Notes under the pieces: model-generated
Database searches by the model: none
Told to the model about the DNA's origin: nothing
What the model saw: the letters and a program-made list of their open reading frames with translations, nothing else
Shown: positions 41,229-50,049 of the stretch, piece after piece
How positions within the stretch are numbered: position 1 is the first letter of the stretch
Layout of the letters: each line of letters begins with the position of its first letter
Origin: Isochrysis galbana
Taxonomy: Eukaryota > Haptophyta > Isochrysidales > Isochrysidaceae
Length of the DNA stretch: 64,000 nucleotides
Assembly: GCA_018136815.1 (NCBI GenBank)
Contig: CM030942.1
Span: forward strand, 559,797 to 623,796
Reading direction: 5' to 3'
Made by a program: the position numbers and the translations under genes

Positions 41229-41641
41229 AGCCGTTGCGGCGGTCGACCATCACAGGACAGAGGAGATCTGTGAACCTTGCCACTCTGTATTCACGACATC
41301 AATGACATTTTGGTGTTGCCGATAGCCATATGTGCAGGTTACGGCTTACCCCCCCCCCCTAGTGGAACTAGGTAAGTGAAAAGGGTGGTGGTGCAATGGG
41401 CACAAATGAGTCGACTCTCAGCATTCACGAGTTATTCTCTCAATGAAGCAGAGATAGCGAAGATCGCCGCCTGACTACCAACCCTAGCAGCGGCTTGTAC
41501 ACCAGGCAACTTACATACTACTATGGACTGTAGAGTAGAATGTGACATGTGAGTGGTGAGTGGTACTGCCATGTTGTTGCAAAAAAAATCTGAAGATTCT
41601 GGGCTAAAACCTACTATGACTAGGTATCTCTTCCTACCTAG
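41229..41641. other. 3' flank of the LYR gene, no gene seen
   Basis: Contains a short C run (41350-41358) and small tandem duplications such as GAGTGGTGAGTGG. Confidence 0.3.
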
Positions 41642-41935
41642 AACTATCAGTAAACTGATAGGGTCATGGAGCGCGCGCCGCCTCCCGCCCTCGCTACCGC
41701 TGCCCTCGCTCGCCGCCATTGACGAAGCCTTCATTCATGGACACGCCGCTGTCGCCGAAGCGACCGCGCCAGGACGACCCCCCTAGCCAGGTGGGCACAG
41801 GAGCCGCCGAGCCACACCCACGCATCACCGCGAACAGCGCGAGCAAGGCCGCCATGCTGACAGCCAAGCTGCAGCACAGCATCCACAACTCTTTCCACAG
41901 CCACAACTCGATCCAAGCAGGGACGCTCCATTAGG
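41642..41935 (+). repeat. Hairpin-led element with KRPR-containing frame
   Basis: Starts CTATCAG-TAAA-CTGATAG (perfect 7-bp stem, 41645-41662) then GGTCATGGAGCGCGCGCCG. Further in, a frame reads MDTPLSPKRPRQDDPPSQVGTGAAEPHPRITANSASKAAMLTAKLQHSIHNSFHSHNSIQ, closely matching the element at 26504 over the first 17 residues. This is the longest intact version of the frame in the window. Confidence 0.65.
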
Positions 41936-42069
41936 GAAGGCCTCCGTGGCCGGCCCCTGCAAAGCCGCGGTACCGCCCTCGTGCCCTGGCACGAGGGTCC
42001 GGCCCGGCACCATCAGAGACTTGTCTCTCCAGAGAGCAAGTCACAAGCACAAGCACACAATGCGTACTG

Positions 42070-42122
42070 CAGGAGCGACGCGCGACGCGCACTCGATGAC
42101 CTTATTTTTATAGATAGTTGTC
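42070..42122 (-). repeat. Hairpin-led element start
   Basis: On the minus strand: AACTATCTATAAAAATAAGG (stem decayed) then TCATCGAGTGCGCGTCGCGCG. Confidence 0.45.
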
Positions 42123-44247
42123 CCAGGAAACCGATGACCGATGAAACAGGAAGGAGGGAAGAGGTTGAAGGAGGGGAGCTAAGGGCGATGTCGGTAGTGG
42201 GAGGTAGTGTATACCGAGAAGGTAGGAAGGAGGTATTAGCCCAGAATCTTCCGATGTGTTATTTCAATTAGATAAAGATACAACTTCCATTGAGATTGCG
42301 ATAACAAATTATCAAATGATTGAATCGAATACGGGGTGGCTTTGCATAGCCACAATGTGAACATTAGTGAGGGCCTAAACGCAATGAGAAACCTCCACTC
42401 CCGTCATTTGACAGCCACAAAAGTCCCTCGGCAGTCAGCAAGCCACAAATCCGCCCTTCGGCCTCGGCAGCGCCACACAAACCGCCTCTCACGCCGCAAG
42501 CCGCAAGCCTCCCTCCTGGATGACTATGTGCAAAGCGTCACCAGTACAATTCGCCATCGTTGTTGATCAACATTTCCATCCCTGCCGAGATTTGGTTGAG
42601 GGCAACTATCGACGCGAACAATTAAATAAAGGAATGGGAGATGCAGGGTACATAGCAGTTCACTAAGACTAAGATTGTGCTTACTCGCAGTTGTAGTAAA
42701 CTTTGTCCACCGCCCTGCACTTGTGTCGCAGTGTCGCATTCGCGATGTCTCAGAGGCAAAAAGAAATAACAGTAACAGTAAAGAAATACAGTAAAAAAGT
42801 AAAAAGAACAGAGGTATCGCCCTGGGACCATCATGGTGACCAGGGCGGCTGAGAGAAGAGAGAGCGACGCCATCGCTCGCGCTCTTTTCGGAACAGAACC
42901 GGATAAAATTCCTCTTACAATTCTCTCACACCACTATCACACGCACATTCACGGTAACACGTAGATAACTAACGTAACGGGATACGCGAAGAAAGGGGGG
43001 GTGAGCAGGAAGGGAAAAGAGGAAAGAAAAAGGAAAGAAGAGAGGAGGCCCGTCGCCTCTCCTCACGTGAAGAGGGAGGGGAGAGGCGATCTCACATGGC
43101 TTTAGAAAGTAAACGTAGGAGAGGGCGGAGGGGCATCCGTAACAAGAGGAAGAAAGAAGAAGAAGAGTGAAAGAAAGAAGAGAAAAACCCAGAGTATATA
43201 GGGTGGTTCTCAGCCCTTCCCATTGGCCCTATGGCTACAGACTTGCAAAAGTCCCTAGAGAAGGAATGGTCACGCCAAATGGATCGACCTCGGCATCCGA
43301 CGGACCGTCGAGTGTGGAGGCGAGGGCGCAAGAAGCATAAAAGTAGTTTTATGATTTTCTGAGTCTAAGTAGTAGCTCGTTTGCACAGGCAAAGGGCGCA
43401 CAGGGAATACACGGGGATAGGGAGGGGAGTTTTGTTTATGAGGCTTCGCACAGGGAGAGGAGTTTTGTTTTTGAGGCTTGCGAGCTGATATGAGTACTGA
43501 TATCGGTGCGAGCTCCAAATCCATGAGAGCTCGCAAGCTGACGAGACATCGCTTTGGCACTTGCTGTAGAAGGGCCCCTGTTTGACGTACTGGCAACTGG
43601 CAAAGCCTGCAACCGGCCGAGCAGTCGTATGCATAGTCGACGACGGGGATTGACCACGGATAAGCTGGGTCAAGGTAAGCACCCTCACATTTCTCACGAT
43701 CGGCCTGACTGTCGACGATTGAGGGCAAGATGCCCTACAAACTAGTGGGACTTGGGTCGGGGTCCGCCGTTGCCAATGGCCATTGCTCCGCTCCCGCATC
43801 GGATTGCGAGGGGGGCGAAAGGCGGGGGGAAATCTTCGGCTCTCTTCTCGTGAAAAAATATTCTGACTCTCCGATGTACAGACGAATGTTTCAACCCAGT
43901 CTCCCCCAACTCTATTGGCACCCTACAGGTCTCGCCGCCTTGTCCTTTCGTCGTGCGCCCCCATGCCACTCCTGATGTGAGCGTGTGCTCCTCTATGCGG
44001 TTCAACATTCGTCGCACTCCGTCTCCTCCCACATAGCCAGAGACAGATTCATAGTGGCTAAGCACAACTCGTCAGTCGTGTCCAACTTGGTACACTAGCT
44101 AAAAGGCCACGTCTCTTAAGAAGCGAACGGAAAATACCTCGTTGCCTTCGCAATTCGAAATGGAAGCGGGATCGGCTTGTACGATCTGAAAACTAGGAAT
44201 CGAGATATGCAAGACGACCGGTAGGCGACGGTGACGATAGAGAGAGA
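42123..44247. other. Two kilobases without a supported gene
   Basis: Contains AT-rich simple DNA (42250-42320, 42760-42810) and a purine-rich part (42990-43190). Minus-strand frames around 43400-43730 include DREKCEGAYLDPAYPWSIPVVDYAYDC, but they are not backed by splice sites or a known domain. Part may be 3' flank of the 919-aa gene. Confidence 0.35.
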
Positions 44248-47007
44248 CTAGGCGTTGGTCGCAGTGACGGGTGGGTGGGGCGGTGTGGGCGGCGGCGCGT
44301 TTGAGCCGTCGCACCCGGCGAGCAGCGTGAAGTTGAGGTTCTCAGTGGCGGACGAGCCGCTGAAGCCGCGTGTAGTCGGTGAGAAAGCAAACGTGCTGAC
44401 GGCGAGATCCAACGAGAAGCGAGCTTCATCAGACATCTGCGCCGTAAATAGCTGCGCAAACACCTCGACGAGCTTGTAGGTGAAATACATGCGCCAGCCC
44501 GAGGACGTGCATGGTCTGCCCGCCTGCTCCGGGTCAATGCTCGCTGTCGGGCTGAGCGAGTCGAGGAACTTCGTGTAGTTGATGGCCGACGAATAGAGGC
44601 CGAATGCAGGGAGGGCCATGCGGACAAAGCGGGGGAAGAAGCGCGGGTTGCCGTACGGGACGCTCCTGCCGTCGAGTCTCACTTTGCCGCAAAGGCCCGC
44701 CGGCGGCAAGCCCACTTCGTTCTCATTTGCATAAGGATCAGAAAACACCTCCGGGTTAACGCACGGATAGCCACGCTCCGCGCTGCCGTGATGGGCACAT
44801 TGCGCCTGGCCCATGACGAACTGGTCGGGGGGAGGCGTACCCTCCAAGTTGTTGAGGGAGGCCAAGATGGGAGCCACCGGATCTCTCATGTTGGTGGTAA
44901 ACATCTTGTTGTGACTGAGGCATGACGTCGCGCCATAATACAACTCTTGATCTGGCCCAAGCCACTGTTGGGTGCCGTGCCCGCACACCCACTCCTCGCA
45001 CTCGACGCAGAGCATATTGCGCTGGAAGGCGAGAGCGCCCTCGTGGATGGCTAGAGCCCCACCCGCGTCGGCGAACCCGTTATCTACCGGCGGCACGACT
45101 GTACCGTCGGGCAGAGTCTCATTAGCGACGACGCAGATGCCCGAATACGTCGCAGGGTTGATTTCGTTGCAGTAGACGTATTTGCGCACCCACTTCCCGC
45201 TGCACTTGCCCGCACCTGTGAGCTCGCCAGAGCAGGTCGCGGTGAAGTACCACATTGGCAGGACTCCGACGGTAGTAATATCATCCTGGAAGAGCCCAAT
45301 AAGGCGCCCGCCGCCGACCTGTGAGCCGCTCACCATGTACAGCACCATCTGGTATACGTAGTAATATAGCAACTGCGTAAGGGACAGGCTATTGGGTGAG
45401 CGTCCGAACTCAGCCTGCGTCTGCTTGAAGAAGTCGCGGAAGTATTCAAAAGGGAGCCATTTGCGCGCGGCGTATGTCGTGCCGTCACTCGAGTCGAGAA
45501 TTTCCTGCAGCTCGCCGTAGAGGGCAGCAGCTGGGCTCGTCTCGTCACAAACACGAGCGCTGTTATCTTTCAGCTCTGCGCGGCAGCTGACGCTGCCTCG
45601 ACAGCGAGCCTGATACTCTTGTTCCGATGAGGGGAAGCAACCCAGCCGGCTTGCCGGGTCGCTCGAGCGAGGCATGTTGAAGACGGACTTGCTGAAAACA
45701 CGCTGCACCATGTCGTCAAGCACGGGGATCGAAGTGCCCACAAAGTCGCGCGTAAGCTGCTCGTGAAGCACTCGCGAGATGGGCATCTCGATGAGCTCGC
45801 TCGCCTCGTCGTCCGTATTGTGCACCAGCAACCGCGGCGCAACATAGCTGAAGCCGTCAGCCGCAGTGAATCGTGTAGTAGCGCGGGCGCACATGGCGTC
45901 CCCCTTGTACAGCACCCAGTTGACAAGCTGCATCGCGTGCGCACCTGCGGCCTCAAGCGCAGTTCGTGTAAACATGATGGCGTCCATCAGCAGCGGCACC
46001 GTGTACTGTGGCACGTTAACTTGTGTGAGTGGGTAGAAGGCGGCAGCGCGCACGGCCGACCACTGCACCTGGTTCTCGGGGTCAACGAGCATCCTGCGTG
46101 TTGCCTCCAGCCGCGCCCCCCACATCACGCGCAGGTTGCGGTTGTTGAGTTCACCCCACTCTTGCCCCCACGCCGACCTCCGATAGCACATCGGCTGTGC
46201 ACGTAGGTAGACGAGCCCGTTGACATCAACCACACCGTCCGGGTTGACGGACCAATAATCCTCATTCGGCACGCACGTGCCCATGTACGAGCTCGCATTC
46301 GCGTATGGCGCAAGCGCGTACGAGCGGCAATTGGCGTTGGACCACACATCGCGCACGTCGAGTAGAGGGACGGGACTCCCGCGCAGCTGCACCTGGAGCT
46401 GAAGCTCCTTGATTGCCTCGCTGAATCTGACATCGAGTTGCTTAAAGGCCTTCTGGATTGCGAAGTAGAGCGCGCAGTCGTGGCAGTCGCGTGTCTTCTG
46501 ACCAAGATTGGCGCACGTGGACGTCTTAGTCGAATCCTCCCCAATCGAGGCCGGGTCGACCATCCCAGCTTCCACGGCAAGTTTTTTTACCGTTGAGGTG
46601 ACAAGCTTGTCGAGGATGGCAGCGTTCAGTTTGCATACTGAGGACTTGGCCACCTCACATCCTTCCTTCAAGTACGACCTCAGGCCGCCGACGGAGGCTC
46701 TGAAGGCGCTGTTCTCCCAGTCCTTGGCGAAAATGCCATCATTTGGCCAGATTGATTTGTCCACCGTTTCCCAGCACTTCTTCTCAGCGTCATCGGAAGC
46801 GCGGCACATCCCTGCCAGATTTGCCGATTTGTAGTTTCCGGCGAAGCTGCCGCAAGCCTGCTCGAATGACGAATCGACAAACACACTGCCGAGAAGAGGT
46901 GGCATCGTACCGAAGAGTGGTGAGCGTAACTGACGACGGAGCACCTGGCATGAGGGGAGGTTGGGCTGGGCGGCAACGCCGAGGAGGAGGAAGAGAAGCC
47001 GCACCAT
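44248..47007 (-). CDS. Large intronless secreted Cys-rich protein of unknown function
   Basis: A single 919-codon frame, ATG 47007 to TAG/TAA-type stop at 44248, with no intron, unlike most genes here. A hydrophobic leader (MVRLLFLLLGVAAQ) is a likely signal peptide; no strong second membrane segment is seen, so it is probably secreted or luminal. It has many Cys in pairs and clusters, such as CRGSVSCRAEL, CSGELTGAGKCSGKW and CVECEEWVCGHG, and several N-glycosylation sites (NASS, NETL, NYTK, NFTL). Aromatic-rich segments such as LLYYYVYQMVLYMV and WRMYFTYKLVEVFAQLF may pack in a beta fold. The tail is Pro-rich. I do not recognise the family. Codon and frame integrity over 2.7 kb argue for a real expressed gene. 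Confidence 0.8.
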   Translation of the reverse strand: MVRLLFLLLGVAAQPNLPSCQVLRRQLRSPLFGTMPPLLGSVFVDSSFEQACGSFAGNYKSANLAGMCRASDDAEKKCWETVDKSIWPNDGIFAKDWENSAFRASVGGLRSYLKEGCEVAKSSVCKLNAAILDKLVTSTVKKLAVEAGMVDPASIGEDSTKTSTCANLGQKTRDCHDCALYFAIQKAFKQLDVRFSEAIKELQLQVQLRGSPVPLLDVRDVWSNANCRSYALAPYANASSYMGTCVPNEDYWSVNPDGVVDVNGLVYLRAQPMCYRRSAWGQEWGELNNRNLRVMWGARLEATRRMLVDPENQVQWSAVRAAAFYPLTQVNVPQYTVPLLMDAIMFTRTALEAAGAHAMQLVNWVLYKGDAMCARATTRFTAADGFSYVAPRLLVHNTDDEASELIEMPISRVLHEQLTRDFVGTSIPVLDDMVQRVFSKSVFNMPRSSDPASRLGCFPSSEQEYQARCRGSVSCRAELKDNSARVCDETSPAAALYGELQEILDSSDGTTYAARKWLPFEYFRDFFKQTQAEFGRSPNSLSLTQLLYYYVYQMVLYMVSGSQVGGGRLIGLFQDDITTVGVLPMWYFTATCSGELTGAGKCSGKWVRKYVYCNEINPATYSGICVVANETLPDGTVVPPVDNGFADAGGALAIHEGALAFQRNMLCVECEEWVCGHGTQQWLGPDQELYYGATSCLSHNKMFTTNMRDPVAPILASLNNLEGTPPPDQFVMGQAQCAHHGSAERGYPCVNPEVFSDPYANENEVGLPPAGLCGKVRLDGRSVPYGNPRFFPRFVRMALPAFGLYSSAINYTKFLDSLSPTASIDPEQAGRPCTSSGWRMYFTYKLVEVFAQLFTAQMSDEARFSLDLAVSTFAFSPTTRGFSGSSATENLNFTLLAGCDGSNAPPPTPPHPPVTATNA

Positions 47008-48244
47008 CCTCGCGACCGCCCTCGGCGACTTCTGCGGGTGATTGAGACGTTCCTTCGCTTTGGCGCGCTAGTGAACGAGTTGCAGCAGCCAGCATGGCGC
47101 GGCAGACGAAAGAAAGGTAGCGAGCGAGGTCATGAGAGAGAGAGAGAGAGACGGAGAGACAGACAAGGGAGTCAAGACTGACCGAACTGATGAGAAGTGA
47201 GGAGGTTTGGAAAGCCCCTCTACGAGAGAACCACGCTTCTCCGTGGGGTGGGTCGCCAGGGGATGGCCGACCGCCAACACAGCCTCCCCCCCGTGTGGTC
47301 GAATTCCCATCAAGTCTTGTCCCACGCGACCTGCCGATCTAGCCATTTAGCCCTCGGGGGATTCTATCTCCTCCGGCGAGAGCTAGCGGGGTTGAAGGCG
47401 GGCGGGTGACGAGAGATGGCTCCTACTTGCTGTTTGGGGGGAAACGACGGGCGCGAGGATAGCCGTTAGCTACCCGCACCTGTCCCAAACAGGCGCCCGC
47501 CTTCATCTTGAAACCCGATAGGTGATAGGATAAAATCGCCCGATAGCTGCTGGGAGATCGCTTTCCTCGTCGAACGTGGGACAGACTGTTGGGGAGGGGG
47601 GGGGGGGGGGGGGGCACTGGGGCTGGGAGGCTGTTGGCGCAAGTAGCTAACCCCCCTTGCCAACAGTCAGCAGTCAGGAAATTCAGTAAAAATTCGCGAA
47701 ACTCGCGATTTTTGTATGTTACCTCCAGGAGCCAACGCCCCCCAGGAGCTATCGGGGGCCCCCGTTAGAACTTATAGCGTCGTATGACATCTTGTTAGCT
47801 AGCACTCCTAGCCACATACACCGGACGAGCCATGCGCCAACCGCGCACACCCCCATCGCGGGGTAGGGGCGTAGGGGCTCCGTTGCCGTCGAAGGGCTAC
47901 GGTCCCGCAGCACTAAGGTTATACTAACACAACAATATAACTCTGACGCTCCCCCATCGCCAAAGGCGAAACCCTGATTCTCCCAATCGTTGCCATTCCC
48001 GAGAGAGGTACAAGCTTACCTTCGAGGCTGAAATGTGCTCAAGCGTCAAAGACATAGGCCAACAACAATTCTTCGCCTTAGTCGGCGGCATCCAAACATC
48101 CAAACCTGTAACATTCCTGCGTCGTGACCCAGCACCTGGTTGCCTAGTTGAGGTTGAATGAAGTGGAGGCTATTACCAAGCAAGTGACATGAAGTATGAA
48201 GTCAGAGAATGGGGCATGCGGGGTTAAAAACCAAGATATTGGAT

Positions 48245-48515
48245 TAATTTGATGCTCCCAGCGCGAGGTTGCGAAATTTTACGAATTTATTCTTCTCAAG
48301 CGCCTTGGTCATCATATCAGCGATCTGATCTTCAGTCGATATCCACATCGGTATGGAAACACGATCGAGATATTGTTTGCGACCAAACCAGATCCAATTG
48401 TCGTAGTGTCGAGTGCGTCCTTTTACGCCAGGGTTCTTGATGGACGCAACGGTAGCTGAGTTATCGCAGAATATTGTCGCCGGGAGTTTATATTCGGCTT
48501 CGAGAAACTAAGTCG
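48245..48515 (-). mobile_element. Ty1/copia RNase H fragment
   Basis: The minus strand reads in one frame LPATIFCDNSATVASIKNPGVKGRTRHYDNWIWF and on through RVSIPMWISTEDQIADMMTKALEKNKF. That is the copia RNase H C-terminal region with its last catalytic Asp motif. It is more closely related to the remnant at 13.1-13.4 kb than to the element at 31.9 kb. Confidence 0.85.
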
Positions 48516-48704
48516 CGTTCCGTCAAAAGAGGGCCAGGTGATATTTTTTTATCCAGAGGTGCATGTTTTCTTTTTCAACCAGTCTCCAGGGTATTATTAT
48601 TACAAAGATGAGTACAAAGCTAATCAAGGACACGGCGCGTGAGCATAGCAACTCCCCCCCCCCCCCCCTTCCCCAAAACACACGGTAACCCCAAAGCTAC
48701 TGAG

Positions 48705-49037
48705 TTTTCATCCTTTTCGTCTTTTTCTCACACACCTCCTCCTCGATCCTATTATCGATGTCGTTCTTCTGGCAGGTGACGATGTCGCTCGGCTGATCTT
48801 GGGTGGCGAGGTCCGTGACGCGTGCGAGGACGGCCTTCTTGTTCTCCATGTAGAGTTTGCCAGCTGCCAACTACTTTGGTGCACTTGCACCATGGGATTC
48901 GTCTCAGCGTACGCGACCGCCGTGATGTATTCCATGCAGAGGCCCCCCCCCCCCTCAGCAAGAATCTTGCGCGCTGTGGCGACCATCGGTATCACATCAG
49001 CCCAATCAACGGTTTCCCCCTTACGCCTTACGCTCAC
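48705..49037 (-). pseudogene. Degraded ORF, probable mobile-element origin
   Basis: The minus strand gives VDWADVIPMVATARKILAEGGGGLCMEYITAVAYAETNPMVQVHQSSWQLANS, then after a shift LYMENKKAVLARVTDLATQDQPSDIVTCQKNDIDNRIEEEVCEKK and a stop. The two halves read like one protein with a single frameshift. No family recognised. Confidence 0.35.
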
Positions 49038-49117
49038 GGTCTTTCAATGCGAGAGTTGGGGGCAATTTCTGGATCTCCAAGCTGCTGGTTGCGTTGGACG
49101 CTTGACGAAGACAGTGG

Positions 49118-49258
49118 CAGATGTCGCATTCGCGAATCGACACTCGTTAGGCTTCGCTCTTCTCTTCGTCGTTCGGTATCTATCGTTATAATTCTTTGCT
49201 TTCTCTGGTTCTCGGTCAAAAGCTTCGCTTGGATGCATGGGATCGTGGGTTGTGGAGT
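49118..49258 (+). repeat. Dispersed repeat family F, copy 1
   Basis: About 140 bases almost identical to 59977-60114, from TGTCGCATTCGCGAATCGAC through TCGGTCAAAAGCTTCGC to GGGATCGTGGGTTGTGGAG. Few base differences between copies 10.8 kb apart. Confidence 0.85.
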
Positions 49259-49499
49259 CCAATCAGGTCCCTGATTGGGTCCGAGTCCAATCCTAACCAG
49301 ATCCCTGGGCCCGAGTCCAATCAGGTCAGGTCGTTTCCTCCCGATAGCAAACGGGGGCAATCTTTCGCCCCCGATAGCAAACGGGGGCCCGCCTTAAAAC
49401 GCGATAGCTCCCCGGGGCATAAAAAATCCCCTGATAGCTCTCGGGGGATTTCCCGATCGCCAACAGCCCCCCCGAGAGCTACCGGGGGACCGAGAAAAT

Positions 49500-49700
49500 C
49501 CTTTAATTTAATTTTACTAATCACTTAGATTTTTTAATTTTACTATTTTTATATTACGTCTTCAATAATCTTTAATTTAATTACTAATTTAATTACCATA
49601 TTGTACTTATATATTATATTTTAATATTAATCCTAGTAACTTTATGTCATTTCTAAAACTATTAGCTGTTAGATACTCTAAGTTTTAAAAACTATTTTCA
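49500..49700. other. AT-rich island
   Basis: About 200 bases made of TTTAATTTAATTTTACTAAT-like sequence, strikingly unlike the GC-rich surroundings, enclosed by inverted GC-rich hairpin repeats. No gene. Confidence 0.8.
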
Positions 49701-50049
49701 GGGGGAGAAAGAGAACAAAGAAAAGAGGAGAAAGGAGAACAGAGGATAGGAGGGGGGAAGAGAGAGAGAAGGAGAGCGAGCCAAAGAGAGGAGGAACCCC
49801 CCGTTTGCTATCGGGGGATTTCCTCTTCCCCCGATAGCTATCGGGGGGTCCGCTTACGGCACCCCCCAGGAGCTATCCCCCGATAGCTCTCGGGGGATTT
49901 TCTCGGTCCCCCGGTAGCTCTCGGGGGGGCTGTTGGCGATCGGGAAAAAATTTCCCCCCGATAGCTATCGGGGGCCCCCGATAGCTATCGGGGGGCGTTG
50001 GCTCCTGGGGGGTAACAGATACAAAGAGAGATCGTGCGGCTGGCGCGCG

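Larger units (their letters stand above)
47718..50016. mobile_element. Region bounded by inverted repeats and filled with GATAGC hairpins
   Basis: The left end (47718-47763) starts GTTACCTCCAGGAGCCAACG and continues CCCCCCAGGAGCTATCGGGGGCC. The reverse complement of the right end (49970-50016) starts GTTACCCCCCAGGAGCCAACG and continues in the same way. These form inverted repeats of about 46 bp, 2.3 kb apart. Within and near the right part are more than ten short hairpins of the type CCCCGATAGCTATCGGGGG with variants in the middle (GATAGCAAACG, GATAGCTCTCG). An inner inverted repeat (about 49440-49497 against 49885-49957) encloses AT-rich DNA. A dead copia piece and another repeat lie inside. 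No flanking target duplication was clear, so the two ends could also be independent insertions. Confidence 0.5.

Noticed and set aside
41642-41665. Helitron 3' ends (hairpin plus CTRR) as the identity of the hairpin-led elements
   Set aside because: One copy has CTAG after the hairpin when read in reverse, but the others do not, and no Rep/helicase was seen.
44255-47045. Many long antisense and alternative frames across the 919-aa gene
   Set aside because: Shadow frames of a GC-rich coding region; none has a leader or domain.
49933-50049. Upstream in-frame ATG for the ABC1 kinase
   Set aside because: The extra residues (PPDSYRGPPIAIGG) are translations of the GATAGC hairpin repeat.
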